Assembly: GCA_037445775.1 (NCBI GenBank)
Contig: JBBIJX010000046.1
Span: 1 to 12,836, forward strand
Direction: 5' to 3'
DNA: 12,836 nucleotides
From: JBBUX01 sp037445775
GTDB lineage: Bacteria > Actinomycetota > Coriobacteriia > Anaerosomatales > PHET01
Shown here: piece after piece, positions 1 through 5,756 of the stretch
Layout: every line of letters starts with the position of its first letter
Numbering within the stretch: the first letter of the stretch is position 1
Program-made: the position numbers and the translations under genes
The notes under the pieces: model-generated
What the model saw: the letters and a program-made list of their open reading frames with translations, nothing else
Databases searched by the model: none
What the model was told of the DNA's origin: nothing

Positions 1-684
1 GGCTCGACTTTCGCGCTCGGCACGACCGAGGTCAGGGTGAGTGCGACCGACAGCCGCGGCAACTCCGCAAGCCGTGCCTTCAAAGTCACGGTCGTCGACA
101 CGACCGCACCGGTGATCGGGGTGCCCGCGAATCTCGTGCTCGTGGCGACCGGCGCGAGTGGAGCTCGCGGGAACTTCGAGGTGCGCGCGACCGACATCGT
201 CGACGGCGAGTGCGCCGTCACCGTGAGCCACCCCTCGGGCTCCACTTTCCCGCTTGGCACTACGACGGTCGTGGGTACGGCGAAGGACAAGGTCGGCAAC
301 ACCTCACAGGCGAGCTTCACCGTGACGGTCACCTACGCGTGGAGCGGCTTCCTGCAGCCGATCAACACCAACGGCTCGTCCGTCTTCAAGCTCGGCAGCA
401 CCGTGCCGGTGAAGTTCCGGCTGAACGGCGCCAGCGCCGCCGCATCGGATGCCACCGCACGCCTGTACCTCACGAAGGTCAGCAACGGTGTGCTCGGGAC
501 AGAGATCGAGGCGGTCACGTCCACGCCCGCGAGCACCGGCAACCTGTTCCGCTACGATGCCGCTGAAGGGCTCTATATCTACAACTTCGGCACCAAGGGC
601 ATGGATGCCGGGACCTATGAGTTGCGCGTCGACCTGGGCGACGGTGTGAAGGACCGCACCGTGCGCATCTCGCTGCGCAAGTAG
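1..684 (+). CDS. C-terminal part of a secreted/surface HYR- and PxKF-domain protein (5' end outside window)
   Basis: The frame is open from base 1, so the gene begins upstream; the GTG at 37 is internal to a repeat and is not a credible start. About 227 residues are visible. Two HYR-type (hyalin-repeat, immunoglobulin-like) units can be seen. The phrases GSTFALGTTEVRVSATD and GSTFPLGTTTVVGTAKD lie 79 residues apart, each followed by a GN and an FxVTV strand, with DTTAPVI as the linker between units. After about residue 110 comes a segment with FKLGSTVPVKFRLNG and a terminal YELRVDLGDG/DRTVRISL strand, which matches what I know as the PxKF domain. That domain often ends cell-surface or exported multidomain proteins. 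HYR units usually act in adhesion or extracellular scaffolding; the specific role here is unknown. The HYR cysteine pair is reduced to one Cys (GECAV). No sortase motif or C-terminal membrane anchor is present. The gene converges on lysA. Confidence 0.85.
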   Translation, partial: GSTFALGTTEVRVSATDSRGNSASRAFKVTVVDTTAPVIGVPANLVLVATGASGARGNFEVRATDIVDGECAVTVSHPSGSTFPLGTTTVVGTAKDKVGNTSQASFTVTVTYAWSGFLQPINTNGSSVFKLGSTVPVKFRLNGASAAASDATARLYLTKVSNGVLGTEIEAVTSTPASTGNLFRYDAAEGLYIYNFGTKGMDAGTYELRVDLGDGVKDRTVRISLRK

Positions 685-693
685 GCGGCACGG

Positions 694-710
694 CGACGCT
701 CCGTGCGTCG
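694..710. terminator. Short hairpin in the convergent gap, possible bidirectional terminator
   Basis: CGACGC and GCGTCG form a perfect 6-bp stem around a TCCGT loop, starting 10 nt after the stop of the HYR/PxKF gene and about 75 nt beyond the lysA stop on the other strand. There is no T-tract on either side, so it is not a classical intrinsic terminator. U-poor hairpins are common ends in high-GC actinobacteria, but a stem of this size can also occur by chance. The rest of the 685-785 gap shows no gene. Confidence 0.3.
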
Positions 711-785
711 AGCGGCATGGCAACCACACCGGCCCCGGGCACATCGGGAGCGTAGAGCTGCGTCGCCAGGCAGACGGGTGAGCGG

Positions 786-2147
786 CTACCAGACCTCGCA
801 CTTCATGAGGTCGTCGTAGGTCTCGCGCCGAACCGCCCAGCGCCACTGCCCGTCCCGCACGAAGACGACGCCCGGGCGTACCTGCTTGTTGTAGTTGCTC
901 GACATCGACTGGCAGTAGGCGCCCGTGGCGCAGACGCACAGCACGTCGCCGACTTCCGGGCATTGCAGCGGCGCGTCAGTGACGACGATGTCACCGCTCT
1001 CGCAGTGCTTGCCGGCCACCGTCGCTACCATCTCGCGCGGCCGGTCGGCCTTGTTGGCGATGAGCGCCTCGTAGTGCGCGTCATAGAGCGACGTGCGGAT
1101 GTTGTCGCTCATGCCGCCGTCGACAGCGACATAGGTGCGGATGTTCGGGATCTCCTTGATGGACCCGACTATGTATAGCGTCACACCCGCGTTGGCGACG
1201 ATACTGCGCCCCGGCTCAACAGCCATCGCGGGCACCGTCAGGCCGTGCTTCTCACACTCCTCCTTGATGCCGTCGACGACGACCTTGCCGTAGTCCTTGA
1301 TAGTGGACGGCTCGTCCGGCAGACCGTAGGCGATACCGAGGCCGCCGCCCGTGTCGAGCATGCGCACGTCAACGCCTGTCTCGGCCTTGATCTCGGCGAT
1401 GAACTCGACGACGACCTCTATCGCCTTGGCGAACGAGTGCAGCGCGAAGATCTGGCTACCGATATGCATGTGCAACCCGTCGAAGTCGATCCCGGGAAGC
1501 TCGATCGCGCGTGTGACCGCCTGCATCGCGAGACCCTGATTGCGCCCGAAACCGAACTTGGAGTCCTCCGCCCCGGTCATGATGAAATCGTGCGTGTCGG
1601 CCTCGACGCCAGGCGTGACGCGTATGAGGACCCGCTGCTCGAGACCTCGCTCGCTCGCCATCGCACTCAGGAGTTCCATCTCCTCGAACGAGTCGACGAC
1701 GATCCGCCCCACCCCGGCCTCAAGGCACTCGGCGAGTTCGGCCGCCGTCTTGTTGTTGCCGTGCACGTAGATCCGCTCCATTGGGAAGCCCGCCCGCCGG
1801 GCGAAGGCGAGCTCACCGCCGCTCGACACGTCGAGGCAGCAACCCTCCTCTGCAACGATGCGGCACATCGCGAGCGACATGAACGCCTTGCCGGCGTAGA
1901 CGACGTCCACGTCGGGCCAGTGGTAGCGCGTCCACTTCACGTACTCGGACAGCTGGTGGCGGATGGTAGCCTCGTCCATCACGTAGACGGCGGTACCCGC
2001 TTCGCGCGCGAGCGCAACGGTGTCGACACCGCCGATCCACAGGTGGCCGTCACGCACCTCGGCGGTGTTCGGCAGGACGCTCATCAAGTCGTGCCCCGTC
2101 TTCAGATCCGCTGTCGCGGGTGGTCGTGGTGCGCTCGGCTTCGCCAT
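786..2147 (-). CDS. lysA: Diaminopimelate decarboxylase
   Basis: This PLP enzyme converts meso-diaminopimelate to L-lysine plus CO2, the last step of lysine synthesis, in the cytoplasm. The 453-residue product carries the fold III (alanine racemase-like) decarboxylase signatures. These are the PLP lysine in VVYAGKAF (Lys87), HMHIGSQ (226-232), the glycine loop LDTGGGLGIAYG (265-275), EPGRS (311-315), the active-site cysteine in HCESGD (Cys382) and the late tyrosine in ATGAYCQSMSSNYN (Tyr411). The ATG at 2147 is chosen because GGAGG lies 12 nt upstream. An ATG 21 codons further in is an alternative, since the first residues are Pro/Ala-rich and unlike the family. The frame stays open far upstream through argS, but that is a GC-rich artefact. 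It starts 32 nt after the argS stop in the same direction, so cotranscription is likely. No lysine riboswitch is visible. Confidence 0.96.
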   Translation of the reverse strand: MAKPSAPRPPATADLKTGHDLMSVLPNTAEVRDGHLWIGGVDTVALAREAGTAVYVMDEATIRHQLSEYVKWTRYHWPDVDVVYAGKAFMSLAMCRIVAEEGCCLDVSSGGELAFARRAGFPMERIYVHGNNKTAAELAECLEAGVGRIVVDSFEEMELLSAMASERGLEQRVLIRVTPGVEADTHDFIMTGAEDSKFGFGRNQGLAMQAVTRAIELPGIDFDGLHMHIGSQIFALHSFAKAIEVVVEFIAEIKAETGVDVRMLDTGGGLGIAYGLPDEPSTIKDYGKVVVDGIKEECEKHGLTVPAMAVEPGRSIVANAGVTLYIVGSIKEIPNIRTYVAVDGGMSDNIRTSLYDAHYEALIANKADRPREMVATVAGKHCESGDIVVTDAPLQCPEVGDVLCVCATGAYCQSMSSNYNKQVRPGVVFVRDGQWRWAVRRETYDDLMKCEVW

Positions 2148-2159
2148 AGGCTCGTGCCC

Positions 2160-2164
2160 CCTCC
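2160..2164 (-). promoter_or_regulatory. Ribosome binding site of lysA
   Basis: The mRNA-sense GGAGG lies 12 nt before the ATG at 2147, in the short gap after the argS stop. It supports that ATG over the internal one 21 codons later. The spacing is somewhat long. Confidence 0.55.
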
Positions 2165-2179
2165 GGGCCGGTGGTCTGG

Positions 2180-3883
2180 TCACATTCGCTCCGGTGCGCT
2201 CACTCCCAGCAGCCCAAGCGCGCACCTCAAAGCGCGGCGCGTCGCGTCGACCGCGTAGAGCCGCGCGGCGGAAAGCTCCGGCGCCCCGGGGTCGACCACG
2301 CGGCACTGCGTGTAGAACTGGTGGAACACCGCCGCGAGATCCTCGGCGTAGCGCGCTAGCTTGAACGGCGCGAGCTCGCGGGCGGCCGCGTCCACCACCT
2401 CGCCGAACTCGTCGAGCTTGCGCATGAGTGCAAGCTCGGCGTCTGCCGTGAGCGGTGAGAGGTCCGTGTCGCTGGCGACTGCCGCATCGGCGACAGCGTC
2501 GGTCGCGACTCCCTCGGCGGTCTCGCCGGCCGCCTTGCGCAGGATCGAGCATATGCGCGCGTGCGCGTACTGCACGTAGTACACCGGATTCTCGGCGGAC
2601 TGCTCCTTGGCCACGGCGATGTCGAAGTCGACCTGCTGGTCGGTGCTGCGGCGAACGAACCAGTAGCGGGCGGCGTCGGCCCCCACCTCGTCCACCAGCT
2701 CCTCGAAGGTCACCATCTCGCCGGTCCGCTTGCTCATGCGGACCACCTCGCCTTCGCGGAAGAGGTTGACGAGCTGACCGATGACCACGTCGAGCCGCCC
2801 CTCGTACCCGAGGGCCGCGCACGCCGCCTTCATGCGCGCGACGTAGCCGTGGTGGTCCGCGCCCCAGATGTCGATGACGCGGTCGAGACCACGCCCGAAC
2901 TTGTCCTTGTGATACGCGACATCGGCCGCGAAGTACGTGTACGACCCGTCCGCCTTGACCAGCACGCGGTCCTTGTCGTCGCCGAACGCTGTCGAGCGGA
3001 ACCACACGGCGCCGCCGTCGTCGTAGACGTGTCCCCTCTCACGCAGCGTCGCGATCGCATCATCGATCGGGCGGGTACCGCCCGGGCCCGTCTCGTGCAG
3101 CGTGCGTTCGGAGAACCACACGTCGAAGTCGACGCCGAAACCGTGCAGCACGCGCTTCAGATGCGCCAGCACCTGCGCGTAGGCCTGCTCGCGGAAGTGG
3201 TGATCGCGCGCCTCCGGTGTGGCGTCGAGCCAACACACGCCCTCTTCCTCGAAGATCTCGCGCGCGATCTCGGTGATGTATGCGCCGCGATACCCGTCCT
3301 CGGGGAAGTCGGCCTCGCCGCCGCAGAGCTCGATGTAGCGCGCGGAAACGCTGCGCGCGAACAGTTCCATCTGCACGCCCGCGTCGTTGATGTAGAACTC
3401 GCGCTCGACGCGCCATCCCGCGTGCTCGAGCAAGCGCGCCATCGAGTCGCCGAGCGCCGCCCAGCGCCCGTGCCCCACGTGCAGTGGACCCACCGGGTTC
3501 GCCGACACGAACTCGACCTGTACGCGCCTGCCCGCGCCCGCCGCGCCCGCTCCGAACGCCGCGTCCGCTTCGCGGGCCTCCACGAGCACACGCTGCAGCG
3601 CTGTTGCCGAGAGCCGGATGTTCACGAAGCCGGGACCGGCGATCTCGACCGCTGCGATGCCGGGATGTTGCGCAAGGTGGCCGGCGACGACCTCGGCGAT
3701 CGCGTGCGGCTGCATCCCTGACGCCTTGGCGCAGCGCAGCGCGACCGTAGTCGCCCAGTCACCGTGCGACGGGTCACGCGGTCGCTCAAGCGCGGGATCC
3801 GGCGGAGTCTCGAGGGGAAGGTCACCCGCGGCGACGGCTGCGGCGAGCGCCGACGCGACGAGCTCGGTGATGGCGTCTCTCAC
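2180..3883 (-). CDS. argS: Arginyl-tRNA synthetase
   Basis: This class I aminoacyl-tRNA synthetase charges tRNA-Arg. The product has 567 residues, normal for the family. In order: an N-terminal additional domain ending in GPGFVNIRL (about 83-91); the HIGH-type ATP site in SANPVGPLHVGHGR (His135 to His138); FYINDAG (163-169); the catalytic-core IDIWGADHHGY (337-347); a KMSKS-type loop VVRMSKRTGEMV (380-391); and an all-helical DALR anticodon-binding domain from about 430 (NPVYYVQYAHARICS) to the end, which has the family-typical APERM terminus. The GTG start at 3883 is chosen because GGAGG precedes it by 10 nt and the homologous sequence begins there. A longer ATG frame runs 67 codons upstream, but its Arg-rich sequence is not ArgS-like. 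lysA follows after 32 nt. Confidence 0.96.
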   Translation of the reverse strand: MRDAITELVASALAAAVAAGDLPLETPPDPALERPRDPSHGDWATTVALRCAKASGMQPHAIAEVVAGHLAQHPGIAAVEIAGPGFVNIRLSATALQRVLVEAREADAAFGAGAAGAGRRVQVEFVSANPVGPLHVGHGRWAALGDSMARLLEHAGWRVEREFYINDAGVQMELFARSVSARYIELCGGEADFPEDGYRGAYITEIAREIFEEEGVCWLDATPEARDHHFREQAYAQVLAHLKRVLHGFGVDFDVWFSERTLHETGPGGTRPIDDAIATLRERGHVYDDGGAVWFRSTAFGDDKDRVLVKADGSYTYFAADVAYHKDKFGRGLDRVIDIWGADHHGYVARMKAACAALGYEGRLDVVIGQLVNLFREGEVVRMSKRTGEMVTFEELVDEVGADAARYWFVRRSTDQQVDFDIAVAKEQSAENPVYYVQYAHARICSILRKAAGETAEGVATDAVADAAVASDTDLSPLTADAELALMRKLDEFGEVVDAAARELAPFKLARYAEDLAAVFHQFYTQCRVVDPGAPELSAARLYAVDATRRALRCALGLLGVSAPERM

Positions 3884-3893
3884 TCGGTGCTGG

Positions 3894-3898
3894 CCTCC
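3894..3898 (-). promoter_or_regulatory. Ribosome binding site of argS
   Basis: The mRNA-sense GGAGG sits 10 nt before the GTG at 3883. It fixes this GTG as the start and argues against the 67-codon upstream extension. Confidence 0.65.
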
Positions 3899-3923
3899 GT
3901 CGGTGCGAGGTATCGGAGCAGGT

Positions 3924-3953
3924 AGGATACTCCATGGCCCGCAACGACGCCAA
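3924..3953 (-). promoter_or_regulatory. Candidate sigma-70-type promoter for argS-lysA
   Basis: On the minus strand TTGGCG (3953-3948) and TATCCT (3929-3924) are separated by 18 nt. Each matches four of six consensus bases. The expected transcription start is near 3917, giving a leader of about 35 nt that ends at the GGAGG of argS. This was found by eye in a 101-nt gap, so a chance match is possible. Confidence 0.35.
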
Positions 3954-3967
3954 AGGGCCGTTCGTGA

Positions 3968-3984
3968 CAAGCGCCGGCAAGCGC
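3968..3984. repeat. Direct 7-bp repeat upstream of the argS promoter
   Basis: CAAGCGC occurs twice, separated by CGG, so the copies start 10 bp apart, about one helical turn. The pair lies immediately after the stop of the small four-Cys gene and some 15 bp upstream of the candidate argS -35 box. It could be an operator or a chance repeat; nothing else supports a function. Confidence 0.25.
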
Positions 3985-4197
3985 CTAACCGATGAGCTGC
4001 TTCGCGTAGTCCGCGTCTCCGGGGAACAGGTCGCTCGGTACCCGCTCGGGCCCTAGCGCGCGAAAGACAAGGTAGCGCGCGCACTGCTCGTTGCTGTCAA
4101 GGCAGTACCGGCGCTTCATTATCCCCGCCATAGCGGGCATGTTCTCCATCTTGTCGTAGAAGAACGGACAGGTTGGAAGCTTCTCACACTCAGCCAT
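3985..4197 (-). CDS. Small four-cysteine protein, function unknown
   Basis: This is a 70-residue soluble protein with no signal peptide or membrane segment. It has four cysteines (4, 10, 32, 39) as CX5C and CX6C pairs, in CEKLPTCPFF and YCLDSNEQCARY. Around them are a Met-rich stretch, KMENMPAMAGIMKRRYC, and a C-terminal VPSDLFPGD. I recall similar short hypothetical proteins from anaerobes but cannot name a family. The spacing would suit a zinc site or an iron-sulfur cluster, which is inference. The ATG at 4197 is chosen because GGAGGT lies 5 nt upstream and the sequence before it is not protein-like. It begins one base after the stop of the DUF4395-like gene, with its ribosome binding site inside that gene, so the two are probably cotranslated. 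The 101-nt gap to argS contains a candidate promoter. Confidence 0.8.
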   Translation of the reverse strand: MAECEKLPTCPFFYDKMENMPAMAGIMKRRYCLDSNEQCARYLVFRALGPERVPSDLFPGDADYAKQLIG

Positions 4198-4198
4198 C

Positions 4199-4672
4199 TC
4201 ACACCTCCGTGGCGGTTCTGCGCACGAAGACGCGCACAGCGCACTCGGGCAGAAGACGGAACAGATAGCAGCCCACGCAGAACCCGGCGAGCGTCTCCAG
4301 CACGACACACGTGCCGAACACGCCGACGATCACGTAGAACACCGTGTATGACGTTGTGTACGCCGCTATGGATGCCGCGATACACATGAGCATGCCGATC
4401 GTCGCCGCAAAGCGTTTCGGCGCGGCGTCAACCATCCTGCTGGGGAGACGCAGGGCGTCGGCTATGAAGCGGGCCATCAGGCAGTTCGGGCTGTAGGCGA
4501 AGCCTGCGAGCACCTTCAGACCGTAATCGAGGGCGAGGTACGCGAACAGCCACTTGGCAGGCGTCAACACGCCGATGAGCAGCAGCGCGCACACGATGGC
4601 CCCGTTGATCCGTGCCGCATTCTCGTCAATCGTGTCGCCGCTGATGGGGCAGCGCGCTCCCTCAGTGATCAT
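4199..4672 (-). CDS. DUF4395-like integral membrane protein
   Basis: The 157-residue product has four hydrophobic segments at about 24-37, 41-58, 88-106 and 109-130. The N-terminal ARCPISGDTIDENAARING and the late GFCVGCYLFRLLP with a CxxC (Cys132, Cys135) fit what I know of DUF4395, a family of small bacterial membrane proteins of unknown function, often seen near thioredoxin- or rhodanese-like sulfur genes. No such partner is visible here. Further cysteines lie at 8, 28, 64, 97, 122 and 144, so the protein is Cys-rich; a redox or sulfur-relay role is only inference. The ATG at 4672 has AGGGAG about 10 nt upstream. The four-Cys protein follows after one base. It is transcribed divergently from nuoA. 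Confidence 0.75.
   Translation of the reverse strand: MITEGARCPISGDTIDENAARINGAIVCALLLIGVLTPAKWLFAYLALDYGLKVLAGFAYSPNCLMARFIADALRLPSRMVDAAPKRFAATIGMLMCIAASIAAYTTSYTVFYVIVGVFGTCVVLETLAGFCVGCYLFRLLPECAVRVFVRRTATEV
4203..4208 (-). promoter_or_regulatory. Ribosome binding site of the four-Cys gene, inside the upstream gene
   Basis: The mRNA-sense GGAGGT lies 5 nt before the ATG at 4197 and within the last codons of the DUF4395-like gene. With only one base between stop and start, translation is likely coupled. Confidence 0.7.
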
Positions 4673-4890
4673 GCGAAATCATCTCCCTTGCCAGTTCAAG
4701 CGCGTCCGCGCGCTTCTGGTGGTTCGTATCGACGCCTGAGTACTCCCGCGCGATACCCCCTGGGGCACCCACCCAGCCAACGGCTGCTCCGAAGGCGGGA
4801 ATCGGTAAGCGGCAGGATTGCGGCGACGTGTGGCGTATATCGGAGCGATGCCTTTCGACAGGGGCCGCTTCGCGGGGGGTTCGACTAGGC
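4673..4890. other. Divergent intergenic region between the DUF4395-like gene and nuoA
   Basis: These 218 bases must hold promoters for both directions if neither gene is read from elsewhere. I see no pair of boxes with good spacing. TATATC at 4836-4841 resembles a -10 box for nuoA, but the TTGCGG at 4818-4823 is only 12 bp away. The one clear structure is the inverted repeat at 4698-4715. The minus-strand frame ending at 4662 is open here, but I do not consider it a gene. Confidence 0.5.
4698..4715. repeat. Perfect inverted repeat (7-bp arms, 4-nt loop)
   Basis: AAGCGCG and CGCGCTT flank TCCG. The repeat lies 25 bp before the start of the DUF4395-like gene and about 175 bp before nuoA. It could be a protein-binding palindrome or a hairpin in the minus-strand leader just ahead of the ribosome binding site. 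There is no T-tract, so a terminator is unlikely. Confidence 0.4.
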
Positions 4891-5247
4891 GTGGGCACAG
4901 CGATTCTCGTTTTCACGGGGTTTCTGCTCGTAGCTCTGGTATTGGGCTACGTGCTCGTCACGCTGCCGCGCTGGCTCGCGCCGCGTCGCCCCGGTGAGCT
5001 CAAGTCACGCACGTACGAATGTGGTGAGATCCCGATCGGCGAACCGTGGGTCCGCTTCAAAGTCTCCTACTACATCTTCGCGCTCGCATTCGTGGTGTTC
5101 GATGTCGAAGCGGTCTTCCTTTACCCGTGGGCGGTCGTCATGCGCCAGCTGGGATGGTATGGCCTCGTCCAGATGGCGATCTTCATCGGGATCCTCGTAC
5201 TCGGGCTTGCCTACGCGTGGCGCAAGGGCGTGCTGAAGTGGGTGTAG
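4891..5247 (+). CDS. nuoA: Complex I subunit A (ND3 family)
   Basis: This small membrane subunit sits at the junction of the membrane arm and the peripheral arm; its TM1-2 loop lines the quinone site. The 118-residue product has three membrane helices (about 5-26, 58-80, 88-109), the loop motif TYECGEIPIG (41-50) with the conserved cysteine, and VVFDVEAVFLYPW (68-80) with Asp71 and Glu73, all diagnostic of NuoA/ND3. The GTG at 4891 puts the first helix at the normal distance from the N-terminus. A weak G-run about 11 nt upstream is the only ribosome binding site. An in-frame ATG at 4828 would add 21 residues that do not look like the family. This is the first gene of the nuo operon, and its end overlaps nuoB by 10 nt. 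Confidence 0.94.
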   Translation: MGTAILVFTGFLLVALVLGYVLVTLPRWLAPRRPGELKSRTYECGEIPIGEPWVRFKVSYYIFALAFVVFDVEAVFLYPWAVVMRQLGWYGLVQMAIFIGILVLGLAYAWRKGVLKWV

Positions 5248-5756
5248 ACGAGCGCTCGGGCGTGCTCGTCGCGCCTCTCCAGCAACTCATGAACTGGGCG
5301 CGCGGCCATTCGATGTGGCCCATGACGTTCGGCACAGCCTGCTGCGCGATCGAGATGATGACCGTAGGCTCCGCGCGCTACGACACGGACCGCTTCGGCA
5401 TCTTCTTCCGGAACTCGCCTCGCCAGGCGGACTGCATGATCGTCTCCGGCACCATAAACCTCAAGATGGTCCCCCGTCTCAAGCTGCTCTACGAGCAGAT
5501 GGCCGAGCCGAAGTACGTGATCGCGATGGGGTCGTGCGCGATAGGCGGCGGGCCGTTCGCGCAAGGCTACAACGTCGTCAACGGCGTCGACATCGTCGTC
5601 CCTGTCGATATCTACATTCCAGGGTGCCCCCCACGGCCCGAGGCGCTCATCCATGCGCTGCTCACGCTGATGGAGCGCAACGCTGCAGGCGAGCTCTCCG
5701 CTGCCGAGGCAGCCCTGGCGCACGCCCCCGTTCGCAGCGCGGGGCCCTCAGCGTGA
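5238..5756 (+). CDS. nuoB: Complex I subunit B, N2 iron-sulfur cluster protein (PSST family)
   Basis: NuoB carries cluster N2, the last electron carrier before quinone. The 172-residue product has the complete ligand set: tandem Cys35-Cys36 in GTACCAIEMM, Cys100 in AMGSCAIGGGPF and Cys130 in YIPGCPPRPEA. MTFGTACC and DRFGIFFRNSPRQAD are also typical of the family. The GTG at 5238 lies inside the nuoA end, with AAGGG about 10 nt upstream; a GTG at 5262 is a possible shorter start. The last 25 residues are an Ala-rich tail of no clear function. The stop overlaps the nuoCD start as GTGA. Confidence 0.95.
   Translation: MGVDERSGVLVAPLQQLMNWARGHSMWPMTFGTACCAIEMMTVGSARYDTDRFGIFFRNSPRQADCMIVSGTINLKMVPRLKLLYEQMAEPKYVIAMGSCAIGGGPFAQGYNVVNGVDIVVPVDIYIPGCPPRPEALIHALLTLMERNAAGELSAAEAALAHAPVRSAGPSA

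Noticed and set aside
685..785. Possible tRNA or small RNA in the convergent gap
   Set aside because: Only one 6-bp hairpin was found; there is no cloverleaf, no conserved tRNA T-loop sequence and no promoter.
1245..2258. 337-codon plus-strand frame opposite lysA
   Set aside because: It is the mirror of a well-supported lysA; its composition is rich in His, Asp and Arg, and there is no ribosome binding site.
2148..3005. Extension of the lysA frame upstream to an ATG at 3005 (739 residues)
   Set aside because: The extra part lies antiphase over argS on the same strand, is Arg/Gly-rich without family similarity, and a good GGAGG precedes the internal ATG at 2147.
2561..3721. 386-codon plus-strand frame opposite argS
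   Set aside because: It is an antisense shadow of argS with Arg/Val/His-rich sequence and no domain.
4818..4841. TTGCGG and TATATC as a nuoA promoter
   Set aside because: The boxes are only 12 bp apart, too close for a sigma-70-type promoter.
4662..4916. 84-codon minus-strand frame across the divergent region, overlapping the DUF4395-like start by 11 nt
   Set aside because: Its last 36 residues look somewhat protein-like and could start at an internal GTG, but it would overlap the nuoA start at full length. There is no clear ribosome binding site and I recognise no family. Homology search of the last 40 residues would decide.
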